A DNA stretch of 19,068 nt from Bacteroidales bacterium UBA5342 (GCA_002408065.1 DHQI01000018.1:1-19068), one strand, 5' to 3'. Shown: positions 6,234 through 14,039, counted from the first letter of the stretch. A program made the numbers and translations. Notes: generated by a model from the sequence alone, not told the origin.

Positions 6234-7508
6234 TTATTTAAATAAGGCTTCCACTTTGCTGATCACCTCATCTTTGTCCGGGTTAAGCGGGAAGACGATG
6301 GATGGCTCCAAAGTGTGAATCACATGATCTTTACGGAAGCGTTTACCGCCACCGCCAGTGATGTTAAGCATTATGATTTTGTCTTTATCGATGCTGTTTT
6401 CACGTGCTGCTTTTATTAGAGTAGCTGCTGCTACTGCTGCCGCTTTTTCCAAGTCAATGCCTTCGAGTTTCTCAAACATATCTTCGGCTTCGGCAGCCTC
6501 TTCGTTAGTCGCTACCAGCACATCGCCACCAGCATCTTTCATAGCATCGTACAAGCCACCAATGATAGGGTAGGGAGGACGACGGTTTGAAAGTACTTTA
6601 GCATCGATTGTTTCTACATCTTTGCGGGCCTGATCATCATCATAAGGTAACATAGCGCGCGAATCTGCTTTCCATGCATCGTGAATAGGCAGGAATGGGA
6701 TGTTTTGAGACACCATTAGTTTGGCTTTTTTGTTGCCAAAACGGCCGTCTTCAATCAGACGCAGGTTAGCCTCCCAGGCAGCAATAGCACCGGTGCCGCT
6801 ACCAACGGCTTGGAAATAGTAATCAGGAATTTCGCCAATCACTTCAGCTCCTGACAGGAAAGTCGTTGCCATACCATCGCGTCGGGCTACATTTTTTGCC
6901 CCTCCTTCGGGTAAAAACATGTCAGACTCAGCTGCTATGTTAGATAAATGAATGGCATCAAAATAATCGCCGCCAGATTCTGCTGTTACGAGTTTTACAC
7001 AAGGGTCGATAGCTTCGTCAAACCACAGTGCATCAAGGTTGTCTTGCGGTACACAAAGTAAAAGAGGAATCTTGTTTTCGGAACAAACGCGTGCAAAAGC
7101 ACGGGCTGTGTTACCAGCAGAAGCCACTACCAGGATGCGTTTTTCATCGTCGGGCATACGGCCGCACACCGAGTACGCTTCACATTCTTTAAAAGAACCG
7201 GTTTTCATCTTGGCTCCTTTTTCAGGCCACCATCCGTTAAAGGTGATGTACAGGTTTTTAAGTCCAAGTTCTTTGGCTAATCCTTCACTTTTGTAAGTCA
7301 CAGGAGCACCGGATCCTTTCAATGTTTTGTGGATAGGTAACCACCCGGCAAAACGGTAAAGACCATCAAGGTCTTTGATGTCTAATTGCTTGTCTTCGTA
7401 TATGGCACGAATCAAGGCCGGACGTTCAGCATTTGGAGCATCGAGCATCCAGCCGCTATCTTCATAAATTTCGCCGGTATCTACCGACTGAAGTTTGTAA
7501 TTGGTCAT
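6234..7508 (-). CDS. Cysteate-synthase family PLP enzyme (threonine synthase-like fold)
   Basis: This 424-residue fold-type II PLP enzyme most resembles cysteate synthase, which makes L-cysteate from O-phosphoserine and sulfite. Seen: TYKSEGLAKELGLKNLY (71-87), FNGWWPEKGA then TGSFKE with K107 as the likely PLP lysine, SAGNTA (130-135), EGGAKNVARRDGM (201-213), the phosphate loop GSGTG (236-240) and a glycine-rich NITGGGGKR (382-390). These blocks match the cysteate synthase signature I recall better than true threonine synthase. The N-terminal cysteines of the archaeal enzymes and many threonine synthases are replaced (LQSVDTGEIY). In Bacteroidetes, cysteate is the head-group precursor of capnine-type sulfonolipids, a plausible but inferred role here. 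Start: the ATG at 7508 gives the family N-terminus; the TTG at 7535 is less likely. Diaminopropionate lyase or threonine synthase activity is not excluded. Confidence 0.75.
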   Translation of the reverse strand: MTNYKLQSVDTGEIYEDSGWMLDAPNAERPALIRAIYEDKQLDIKDLDGLYRFAGWLPIHKTLKGSGAPVTYKSEGLAKELGLKNLYITFNGWWPEKGAKMKTGSFKECEAYSVCGRMPDDEKRILVVASAGNTARAFARVCSENKIPLLLCVPQDNLDALWFDEAIDPCVKLVTAESGGDYFDAIHLSNIAAESDMFLPEGGAKNVARRDGMATTFLSGAEVIGEIPDYYFQAVGSGTGAIAAWEANLRLIEDGRFGNKKAKLMVSQNIPFLPIHDAWKADSRAMLPYDDDQARKDVETIDAKVLSNRRPPYPIIGGLYDAMKDAGGDVLVATNEEAAEAEDMFEKLEGIDLEKAAAVAAATLIKAARENSIDKDKIIMLNITGGGGKRFRKDHVIHTLEPSIVFPLNPDKDEVISKVEALFK

Positions 7509-7549
7509 TGTATTTATATGTTTTTTTAAATTCAAGGTTGTTTGATGAA

Positions 7550-7594
7550 GGGAGACCGATGATGCCTGCTCATCTTAATGACTCAAAATCTCCC
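7550..7594 (-). promoter_or_regulatory. Structured leader candidate before the cysteate-synthase-like gene
   Basis: GGGAGA (7550-7555) pairs with TCTCCC (7589-7594), and within it GATGA (7558-7562) pairs with TCATC (7570-7574). The element lies between the Dabb stop and the ATG at 7508. It matches no riboswitch I recognise and has no T-run; it may be an attenuator, a processing site or chance. Confidence 0.3.
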
Positions 7595-7606
7595 AGTTTT
7601 TCATTC

Positions 7607-7897
7607 TCAGACCAGATAGTCTACACAGGTGCGTTCCACTAAAATAGCTCTGATTTTAGCCCCCACAGCTTTATGTGCCGGGTGAACATTATAAGTGGCT
7701 AAATCGTCGAGATTGGCTACCTCTGCAATTAATGTTAAGTCTTGTTTTTCAGCAGGGTTCATATTGATACCTACCTCAATGCTTACAAGCTCTGGGACGA
7801 TATCCACTAATGCTTCTAAATTTGCACTTATTTCTAATAAATCTGCTTCGGTTGCTTTTTCTTTGTCAAACTGAAATATAACGACGTGTCGTATCAT
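7607..7897 (-). CDS. Dabb (stress-responsive alpha/beta barrel) domain protein
   Basis: This 96-residue protein has the Dabb pattern: MIRHVVIFQFDKE at the N-terminus, alternating helix and strand, then the HPAH motif (72-75) ahead of the last helix and the short end strand CVDYLV. Such proteins form small dimeric ferredoxin-like barrels; some are polyketide cyclases or heme-related enzymes, but most bacterial single-domain members have no known reaction. It is 98 bases upstream of the cysteate-synthase-like gene on the same strand, with no clear terminator between, so the two may be cotranscribed. The ATG at 7897 is the only sensible start. Confidence 0.8.
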   Translation of the reverse strand: MIRHVVIFQFDKEKATEADLLEISANLEALVDIVPELVSIEVGINMNPAEKQDLTLIAEVANLDDLATYNVHPAHKAVGAKIRAILVERTCVDYLV

Positions 7898-7938
7898 AGG
7901 TTGAGGCTGAGGTTAAGAAAGAGTAAATTATAAATGAA

Positions 7939-7978
7939 GAAATGAGTAAATGTTGTTTTTATGGCATTTACTCATTTC
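7939..7978. repeat. Perfect 14-bp AT-rich inverted repeat
   Basis: GAAATGAGTAAATG (7939-7952) and CATTTACTCATTTC (7965-7978) are exact reverse complements around a 12-base spacer. A further direct copy of GAGTAAAT lies at 7921-7928. The element is about 40 bases ahead of the Dabb gene and has no T-run behind it on either strand, so it may be an operator or leader hairpin rather than a terminator. Confidence 0.6.
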
Positions 7979-7987
7979 CAAGTTAAT

Positions 7988-8015
7988 AATAACGCAGGCT
8001 GAGTGTTATTTTTTT
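7988..8015. terminator. Hairpin with T-run downstream of lptB
   Basis: AATAACGC (7988-7995) pairs with GTGTTATT (8003-8010), with one G-U pair and a 7-base loop. The T-run follows on the plus strand (8009-8015), whereas the gene ending here, lptB, is on the minus strand, where only a weak TTATTATT follows. It may act in both directions. Confidence 0.5.
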
Positions 8016-8037
8016 ATAAAAAATGATGTATCGAAGC

Positions 8038-8787
8038 TTAGCGTTTTCTGCGCAATTCAAAATCATCCCCCAAGTAATGTTTACGTACCATTGGGTCGGC
8101 GGCTAGCTCTTCGGCTGTACCTGCTTTCATCAGTTGCCCTTCGAAAAGCAAGTAGGCGCGGTCGGTGATGGATAGTGTTTCATGCACGTTGTGGTCAGTG
8201 ATAAGAACGCCGATATTTTTGTCAATCAGGTGCTTTACAATGTTTTGGATGTCTTGCACTGCAATTGGGTCAACGCCGGCAAAGGGTTCATCCAATAAGA
8301 AAAACTTAGGGTTAATGGCCAAAGCCCGTGCTATCTCGGTACGGCGGCGTTCCCCTCCTGAGAGTTCGTCACCATTATTTTTGCGGATATAGCCCAGACC
8401 AAATTCTTCCAATAATTCTTCTAGGCGCATTTGTTGTTCTTTACGCGATAGTTTAGTCATTTCCAATACGGAAAGGATGTTGTTTTCAACCGACATTTTA
8501 CGAAAAACTGAAGCTTCTTGTGCCAGATAACCCAAACCTAATTGAGCGCGTTTATAGACCGGAAGTTTAGTGATGTCTTGATCGTTAAGAAAAACTTGTC
8601 CTTCGTTGGGTTTTACAAGTCCCACACACATATAAAACGTGGTGGTTTTCCCGGCGCCGTTAGGGCCGAGTAGGCCTACTATTTCACCTTGTTTTACGTG
8701 AACTGATACGTCGTTGACTACAGCTCTGTTACGGTATTTTTTTACTAGGTTTTTGGTGCTAAGCACCATTTGTCCGTCAGTCGTCAT
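8038..8787 (-). CDS. lptB: Lipopolysaccharide export ATP-binding protein LptB
   Basis: This is the cytoplasmic ATPase that powers extraction of lipopolysaccharide from the inner membrane by LptB2FG. The 249-residue protein has a complete ABC set: Walker A GPNGAGKTT (41-49), Q-loop Q90, signature LSGGE (142-146), Walker B FLLDEP (163-168) and the H-loop H199. LptB-type features are GLGYLAQEASVFRKMSV and DEPFAGVDPIAV, which separate it from branched-chain amino acid ATPases. The start at 8787 adds six residues before a second Met (MVLSTKNL), so either could be used. The partner genes lptFG are not in the window, which is usual in Bacteroidetes. Confidence 0.93.
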   Translation of the reverse strand: MTTDGQMVLSTKNLVKKYRNRAVVNDVSVHVKQGEIVGLLGPNGAGKTTTFYMCVGLVKPNEGQVFLNDQDITKLPVYKRAQLGLGYLAQEASVFRKMSVENNILSVLEMTKLSRKEQQMRLEELLEEFGLGYIRKNNGDELSGGERRRTEIARALAINPKFFLLDEPFAGVDPIAVQDIQNIVKHLIDKNIGVLITDHNVHETLSITDRAYLLFEGQLMKAGTAEELAADPMVRKHYLGDDFELRRKR

Positions 8788-8799
8788 TCTCTATCTTTG
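8770..8799 (+). promoter_or_regulatory. Plus-strand promoter match at the 5' end of lptB
   Basis: TTG at 8770-8772 and TATCTTTG at 8792-8799 have exact 19-base spacing. The transcript would run antisense to the GSCFA gene. A 6-pair hairpin TGTGAA/TTCACA (8806-8822) follows within 7 bases. Chance matches of this quality are expected once or twice in a window this size. Confidence 0.25.
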
Positions 8800-8892
8800 T
8801 TTTTTTGTGAAGGTCTTTCACACTTTTCTGCAAAGTAATGAAAAATATGTTTATGCTTGATTACTGATGCTCTAAAATGCGTACAGGAATTA

Positions 8893-9858
8893 CTATTTTG
8901 TTGAAAAATATTCCAATTCTGCACTTAAATCAATTTCAGGGTGCTGCTGCTGCAAATTTGATGCCTTTTTATGCATGGCTGTCAAGAAATGATGATGCGC
9001 TGCCGGGTCAGTATTAAACGGACGGTGAAGGCTGGCTGTTACTATTTTGTTTATCTGCTGTTTAAGTTGTATGGTGGAGTTGCTCAGAAAGGCTTGTTCT
9101 ATCTTTTCCCAGACGTAATTGATAGCTGTGGTATTGGGGTGTGTCATATCTTCAGCAAAAAAGCGGTAATCGCGCAATTCGTCGAGCACAATCTCATAGG
9201 CTGGAAAATAAAAGCAGGATTCCATTTCACAAAGTTGTTCTATAGCCAGCAACAAGGTGGCTTTGCTCAGGCTGTTGGTGTGCATACCGTCTTTGGGGTA
9301 GCGCACAGGGCTTAGGCTTAGTATGATTTTTATGTCTGGGTTGATTTCTTTTAAAGCTGCCATGCCGGCGCTGAGTTTCTCGACTATTTCATCAACCGAT
9401 AAGCGGCGGCGTGTGAATGTCTTGGCTGGTAGTTTGTGGCAGTTGGCTACTATTTCGCCTTCGTACTCAAATACGTGAGCGGTGCCGAAAGTAAGGAAGA
9501 GATAATCTGTGTTCTTAATAAAGGCATGGGCTACATTAAGGCTGTTTTTTATATTTTGAAGGGCTTCGTTTTTTGAGGTCTTGGAAAATGATCCGTGGTG
9601 CAACAAGCTATGCCATATGTCGTTGTGTGTAATCATCTTTTCTTCGTCAAAGGTATTGCTGACAATAACATTCAGACACATTAGCACCGAAGCCGGGTTG
9701 TAAAGTACACCAAAAGGATTGATTAGCGTATTGAATTTCGCTGTTTTGAATTTTGTCCCAATATTATCGGCAAAGCACGACCCTATAAAGGTGAGTTTGT
9801 CTTTGTAGCTGATGTTAAACGGAAAAGTGGGAATATCGACGATGGTTTGTAGTTGCAT
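8893..9858 (-). CDS. GSCFA-domain protein (SGNH-like hydrolase fold)
   Basis: This 321-residue protein has no signal peptide. The family motif GSCFA is at residues 26-30, with S27 the likely nucleophile; NPFGVLYNP (47-55), FLTFGTAHVF (121-130), SLSPVRYPKDGMHTNSLSKATLL (181 onward) and D237-M-T-H240 near the end are the other blocks. The DxxH pair near the C-terminus and the early serine fit an SGNH esterase or lipase fold, so it may deacylate a lipid, sugar or peptide. The true substrate is not known for the family. It is 105 bases upstream of lptB on the same strand and divergent from relA across a 256-base gap. Confidence 0.88.
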   Translation of the reverse strand: MQLQTIVDIPTFPFNISYKDKLTFIGSCFADNIGTKFKTAKFNTLINPFGVLYNPASVLMCLNVIVSNTFDEEKMITHNDIWHSLLHHGSFSKTSKNEALQNIKNSLNVAHAFIKNTDYLFLTFGTAHVFEYEGEIVANCHKLPAKTFTRRRLSVDEIVEKLSAGMAALKEINPDIKIILSLSPVRYPKDGMHTNSLSKATLLLAIEQLCEMESCFYFPAYEIVLDELRDYRFFAEDMTHPNTTAINYVWEKIEQAFLSNSTIQLKQQINKIVTASLHRPFNTDPAAHHHFLTAMHKKASNLQQQHPEIDLSAELEYFSTK

Positions 9859-9869
9859 GGTTGTTTGTG

Positions 9870-9980
9870 ATTCAAGGTTGTTAATTCAAAATTACCGGAG
9901 ATTATATGTTGTAAAAATCATTTACACATCTATTATTTAAGATTCAAAGTTATTTATTCAAGATTCAAAAGGTACTAGAG
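9870..9980. repeat. Dispersed ATTCAA repeat island
   Basis: ATTCAA followed by G or A occurs at least five times (9870, 9885, 9942, 9957 and 9964, approximate), including the run ATTCAAGATTCAAAA. ATTCAAGGTTGTT here (9870-9882) also occurs exactly at 7530-7542, upstream of another gene. The island occupies the divergent GSCFA/relA region. Confidence 0.6.
9887..9894 (-). promoter_or_regulatory. Likely -7 element of the GSCFA gene
   Basis: TAATTTTG on the minus strand matches TAnnTTTG, 28 bases before the ATG at 9858. The -33 position is T-rich but lacks TTG. Confidence 0.35.
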
Positions 9981-10097
9981 TTTGTGACGTGACGTACATA
10001 TTTATACATTAACTCATTCATTCAATGCTATAGAGCAAAATTACATAAAATACCTACACCTTCTTCTATTTGTTACTTTTTGGAAAGCTGATTTTAT

Positions 10098-10105
10098 TAT
10101 CTTTG
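10098..10105 (+). promoter_or_regulatory. Likely -7 element of relA
   Basis: TATCTTTG is followed after 9 bases by the ATG at 10115. A TTG lies 15 bases upstream, closer than usual. The same -7 sequence and 9-base distance are seen at plsC. Confidence 0.5.
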
Positions 10106-10114
10106 CAATTAGTT

Positions 10115-12259
10115 ATGATTGAAGCATTAGGACATAGAAGTGAGATTTTTCTGGAACGTATCAAAGAGGATATCGTCCCAGCCGAATATATCAAGGTAGA
10201 AAAAGTCTGTCATTTAATAGCAGGTCAGCAGGTTTTATCTGAAGCTATAGTGAATAAAGCTTTCGATATTGCTACGATAGTCTATAAGGAGATGGAGCTG
10301 GGCAGTGCGTCGGTGATTTGTTCTTTACTGTACGAAACAAACTTGACCCATGCCATAGATTTGGAGCCGCATAATAAGCTGATAGTTGATGGACTGGACA
10401 AGGTAAAAGACCTTTATAACAAGAATACATCCATAGAAACGGAGAATTTCCGAAAGCTTTTGTTGACCTTAGCACAGGATATTCGCGTGGTGCTGATAAT
10501 GGTGGCCGAACGCCTGTGGGTGATGCGCCATCTGAAAGATTATACTGAAGAGGAACAGGTGAAAATTGCCACCGAGACGTCTTATTTGTACACGCCGCTG
10601 GTTCACCGTATGGGGCTTTATGCTATTAAGTCGGAGCTGGAGGATTTGTCGCTGAAATTTACTAATCGTAAGGTCTACTCAGAGATAGCTAAAAAGCTGA
10701 GTGAGACAAAGCGAAGCCGGGAAGCTTACATCGCTAATTTTATCCGTCCGGTGAAGCAAAAGCTGGAAAAGGAAGGTTTTAAGTTTGAGATAAAAGGACG
10801 TACTAAGACCATCTATTCTATTTTGAATAAGATGCAAAAGCAAGGTACGCCGTTCGAGAATATTTATGATTTATTTGCTATCCGTGTGATCTTAGATAGT
10901 AAAGAGAAAGATGAAAAATCAGATTGTTGGCGCACTTATTCCATCGTGACGGATATGTATCAGCCCAACCCCAAGCGATTGCGCGACTGGCTTTCTATTC
11001 CTAAAAGTAATGGTTATGAGAGTTTGCACACTACCGTGATGGGCCCCGAAGGCAAATGGGTAGAAGTGCAGATACGTACCGAACGTATGAACGAGGTAGC
11101 TGAAAAGGGCTTGGCAGCACACTGGCGCTACAAAGGTGTGCAGAGCGAAAAAGACCTGGACGATCTTATGACAGGTATTCGTGAGATATTGGAAAATCCG
11201 GACATGAATGCCGTCGACTTTATGGATGAGTTCCGTTTGGGACTGTACGAAAAAGAAGTTTTTGTATTTACTCCCAAAGGAGAATTGCGTAAGTTAAAAC
11301 GTGGGGCAACGGTGCTCGATTTTGCTTTTGAGATACATACCAAAATAGGTTCTCAATGTGTGGGGGCCAATATTAATGGTAAAAATGTAAGCATTCGTCA
11401 TGTCTTGCAAAATGGTGATCAGGTGAGTATTAATACTTCCTCGTCGCAATCGCCCAAAGAAGGCTGGCTTAAGATTGTTACAACATCAAAAGCCAAAAAT
11501 AAGATTAACCAAGCCATTCGCGAAGCTAAGAATCAAGAGGCAGAGTTGGGGCGTGAATTACTGATCAGACGTTTTAAAAACTGGAAATTGCCGGTGGATG
11601 AAAGTGTGTTGCACAAGCTGGTAAAAAAGATGAAGTATGCCACAGATACGGAATTCTTTTATGATATACAGACGGGTGAGATAGAGACCTCTACCGTGCG
11701 GGATCTTTACCACGAGCTTTTTGATGAAACGCCTACGGAGGAAGAGCAAGCGGCTATTGAAGAAAAACGCAAAGCTGAGAATTATATTCATCAAAATGAT
11801 GAGGATGATGTGCTGACCATAGATGGTAAGCTCCAAGGTGTGGACTATACCTTGGGTAAATGTTGTCATCCGGTAAAAGGTGATGAGATTTTTGGTTTTC
11901 TGACGTCGAGTGGGGGGCTTAAGATTCACCGTAAATCGTGTCCTAACGCTATGGATATGATCACCCGTTATGGTTATCGTGTGGTAAAAGCACAGTGGTC
12001 TGGCGAAAATAGTGGTAGAAATGAAGTTATTCTTAATGTGACAGGAGTGGACAATATTGGTATTATTACTAATATATCGCAAGTGTTGTCGCGCGAGAAA
12101 AGGGTGAAGGTGCGTTCTATCAATCTGGATTCAGCCGATGGTTTTTTCAATGGTGATATCTCAATTTATATTTCTGATGGCAGTGTGCTTAAAACTGTTA
12201 TTAAAAAGATAAAGGAAATAAAAGGTGTGAAGCGCATAGATATTATAAAACAGGGGTGA
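10115..12259 (+). CDS. relA: Long RelA/SpoT-family (p)ppGpp synthetase with degenerate hydrolase domain
   Basis: This 714-residue protein makes the alarmone (p)ppGpp from ATP and GTP or GDP. Domain order: an HD-type region (about 25-150), synthetase (about 205-340), TGS (380-440), a helical/zinc-finger part with C583-C584-H585 and H605/C609, and a C-terminal ACT domain (about 636-712). The synthetase looks intact: GRTKTIYSI (228-236), YDLFAIRVI (251-259), SNGYESLHT (298-306) and EVQIRT (317-322). The hydrolase looks dead: where bifunctional enzymes have LLHDVVEDT this one has LLYETNLTH (71-79), and LADRLHNM is VAERLWVM (130-137). The substrate motif is R288-L-R-D291, the basic RxKD type of bifunctional enzymes, not the acidic ExDD of gammaproteobacterial RelA. 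The frame extends up to a TTG at 10070, but the ATG at 10115, after the -7 element, is preferred. Confidence 0.9.
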   Translation: MIEALGHRSEIFLERIKEDIVPAEYIKVEKVCHLIAGQQVLSEAIVNKAFDIATIVYKEMELGSASVICSLLYETNLTHAIDLEPHNKLIVDGLDKVKDLYNKNTSIETENFRKLLLTLAQDIRVVLIMVAERLWVMRHLKDYTEEEQVKIATETSYLYTPLVHRMGLYAIKSELEDLSLKFTNRKVYSEIAKKLSETKRSREAYIANFIRPVKQKLEKEGFKFEIKGRTKTIYSILNKMQKQGTPFENIYDLFAIRVILDSKEKDEKSDCWRTYSIVTDMYQPNPKRLRDWLSIPKSNGYESLHTTVMGPEGKWVEVQIRTERMNEVAEKGLAAHWRYKGVQSEKDLDDLMTGIREILENPDMNAVDFMDEFRLGLYEKEVFVFTPKGELRKLKRGATVLDFAFEIHTKIGSQCVGANINGKNVSIRHVLQNGDQVSINTSSSQSPKEGWLKIVTTSKAKNKINQAIREAKNQEAELGRELLIRRFKNWKLPVDESVLHKLVKKMKYATDTEFFYDIQTGEIETSTVRDLYHELFDETPTEEEQAAIEEKRKAENYIHQNDEDDVLTIDGKLQGVDYTLGKCCHPVKGDEIFGFLTSSGGLKIHRKSCPNAMDMITRYGYRVVKAQWSGENSGRNEVILNVTGVDNIGIITNISQVLSREKRVKVRSINLDSADGFFNGDISIYISDGSVLKTVIKKIKEIKGVKRIDIIKQG

Positions 12260-12571
12260 TACAGCGTTTTTTTTGATTGGTGAACAAAACACTTGATGGC
12301 CTTAGTATCCGAAAGGAGATCTATCAAATAAATCAAGCTATAAAAGGATTCACGAGAGTTAATTCTCACTTAGGTGGGGCGCTGAGCTTTGTCCTTGAGA
12401 GTATGACTTTTGAGGATGTTCTCCCCAATCAAGTTCGGAGAGGCTTTATGGCCATTAATAAACAAATTAAAGACAGGTGAAATATTCATGACAAAGGGTT
12501 TTGACACATGAGCGGATGCTTGATGGCATTTACTTAATGTTTTAGCATCTTTGCGATAAATTTTTGGACAG
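12260..12571. other. Intergenic stretch after relA
   Basis: An 8-T run (12267-12274) follows the relA stop without a convincing hairpin. A plus-strand frame 12277-12480 is open with TTG or GTG starts only (67 codons), and a minus-strand frame covers the same bases; neither resembles a family I know. A near match to a -7 element, CATCTTTG (12547-12554), lies 17 bases before the next gene's ATG. Confidence 0.3.
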
Positions 12572-13315
12572 ATGAAAAAATTGATTTTAGTTCCTTTTTT
12601 ATTTTTAACTTTTGGCTTATTGTCCAAAGCACAGGAAGTTTATACGACGACTAACGGCGAATGGATTTTCTCTCTTGCTAGTGTAGAATATGATAGTGAG
12701 GAGGCTCACGATGTTTTGCGTTGGTCGCCGCTCATTAACTTCTATCAGCATTGGCATTTTGATTTGAATGAAAACCTGGGTTTTATGGCCGGCTTGGGAA
12801 CACATAATATTGGTTTTATTACCGATGTGCCATCATCTCAGGGCAATGGGGGAACAAGCTATAATGGTGACGTTCGAAAAAAATTCCGAAACTATACCTT
12901 AGGAATTCCTATTGGGCTTAAAGTAGGGCTTATGAAATCGATGTATTTGTATGGTGGCTATGAGATAGAGTTTCCTTATCATTATAAGGAGAAAACCTTT
13001 GTGGATGGTCATAAAGAGAGTAAATATACCAAATGGTTTGCCCAGCAAACGCCGGACTATTACAACTCTTTCTTTGTGGGCGTTCAATTTGCCGGTGGTA
13101 CGAGCCTTAAATTTCATTATTACACCTCCGATTTTTTTAATCAGGATTATCTGAAGAATTTTACGCCAACAGATGGGCGTAATTTTTACCCGACAAAAGC
13201 TAATATGTTTTATTTTTCTATTTCTCAGACTATCCTAAAAGGAAAAGAAGTGGTAAAATACGCTCCGTCTAGTAGTCAGAGTAGCCGTGCTGCATTACGT
13301 TTAAGGGTTTTTTAA
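12572..13315 (+). CDS. Small outer-membrane beta-barrel protein
   Basis: This 247-residue protein has a clear Sec signal peptide (about residues 1-20, cleavage after SKA). The rest alternates short amphipathic strands with glycine and aromatic residues: LGFMAGLGTHNIGF, YTLGIPIGLKVGLM, MYLYGGYEIEFPYHY, SFFVGVQFAGGTSLKFHYYTS and MFYFSISQTIL. This is the look of an 8- to 10-stranded outer-membrane barrel of the PorT/OmpW-like kind common in Bacteroidetes. No enzyme motif is present and the C-terminus is not a T9SS sorting domain. It is separated from relA by about 310 bases and probably has its own promoter. Its role is unknown. Confidence 0.65.
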   Translation: MKKLILVPFLFLTFGLLSKAQEVYTTTNGEWIFSLASVEYDSEEAHDVLRWSPLINFYQHWHFDLNENLGFMAGLGTHNIGFITDVPSSQGNGGTSYNGDVRKKFRNYTLGIPIGLKVGLMKSMYLYGGYEIEFPYHYKEKTFVDGHKESKYTKWFAQQTPDYYNSFFVGVQFAGGTSLKFHYYTSDFFNQDYLKNFTPTDGRNFYPTKANMFYFSISQTILKGKEVVKYAPSSSQSSRAALRLRVF

Positions 13316-13336
13316 TATTAAATGTACATTCAGAAT

Positions 13337-13383
13337 AAAAGCTGAAAGTGATAAAACAATTTGTTATATCGCTTGCAGCTTTT
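13337..13383. terminator. Long hairpin between convergent genes
   Basis: AAAAGCTG (13337-13344) and AAGTGATA (13346-13353) pair with TATCGCTT (13367-13374) and CAGCTTTT (13376-13383): 16 pairs including one G-U, one A-G mismatch and a 13-base loop. It lies between the ends of the barrel gene (+) and the TetR gene (-) and could terminate both, though the T-runs are only four long. Confidence 0.6.
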
Positions 13384-13463
13384 ATGGTATCAGGCGTGAA
13401 GCTTACAAGGGTAAATTATCACAACAAAACATTTTAGTGGTGCTGTCAGGACAGTAGGGAATA

Positions 13464-14039
13464 CTAGCTTTTACTCATATTCCAACATAGTTGATAGGCT
13501 TTTTCTATCCTGTCTTCGTCCAGTTTGTAGTAGTGCATCATATGGTCGTCTACCAGTTCGCGTATAATGCCCAAGAGGGCAATCAGGTGCAATTTAGCAT
13601 CCACGTCAATTTTCAGAACCTGTTCTTCTTTTCCGCGACGGATCAAATCTAAAACGGGATTTTTCATTGATTCAAACTTTGTTCGTTGTTCCGGGGTGAT
13701 GTAGGGCGATCGGTAAAACTGTTCCAGAAAAACACTCTCCTCGTAATGCTCTAATCGATGTTTCAGGTAGTTGAGCCACACTTTTTTAAAGCCTTTTTGG
13801 AAGGATTCGTTTGGATCATATCCTTTCATGAAGCGTTCTTTTGATTTGTCACGCAATACGGTGTATAGTTGCGTAAAGACTTCTTCTTTGTTTTTGAAAT
13901 AGATGTAAAGAGTTCCTGTGGCCAGACCGGCTTTTTTTGCTAGTTTAGACATGGTCAGTCCGGCGATGCCTTCATGTGAAATCAGTTCTAAGGCTGCTTT
14001 ATATATGGCATCTATCTTATTATAATCTTTTATTCTCAT
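13464..14039 (-). CDS. TetR/AcrR-family transcriptional regulator
   Basis: This 191-residue protein has the TetR N-terminal DNA-binding domain: IDAIYKAALELISHEGIAGLTMSKLAKKAGLATGTLYIYFKNKEEVF (about residues 9-55), with the helix-turn-helix at ISHEGIAGLTMSKLAKKAG and GTLYIYFKNKEEV as the conserved third helix and linker. The C-terminal ligand and dimer part is helical and poorly conserved, so the effector cannot be told. The neighbours are PPK2 (same strand, about 120 bases upstream) and a convergent barrel gene; no transporter is adjacent. The -7-like TACTTTTG is only 4 bases before the ATG, so the mRNA may be leaderless and self-regulated. Confidence 0.9.
   Translation of the reverse strand: MRIKDYNKIDAIYKAALELISHEGIAGLTMSKLAKKAGLATGTLYIYFKNKEEVFTQLYTVLRDKSKERFMKGYDPNESFQKGFKKVWLNYLKHRLEHYEESVFLEQFYRSPYITPEQRTKFESMKNPVLDLIRRGKEEQVLKIDVDAKLHLIALLGIIRELVDDHMMHYYKLDEDRIEKAYQLCWNMSKS

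Noticed and set aside
6234..7508. Calling the PLP enzyme threonine synthase
   Set aside because: The conserved blocks fit cysteate synthase better and the N-terminus differs from threonine synthase; kept as an alternative only.
8971..9315. 114-codon plus-strand frame inside the GSCFA gene
   Set aside because: Antisense shadow of a conserved coding region.
11558..12082. 174-codon minus-strand frame inside relA
   Set aside because: Antisense to well-conserved RelA sequence; low-quality composition and no family resemblance.
12277..12480. 67-codon plus-strand frame after relA
   Set aside because: No ATG start (TTG or GTG only), no recognisable family, and an overlapping minus-strand frame of similar length.
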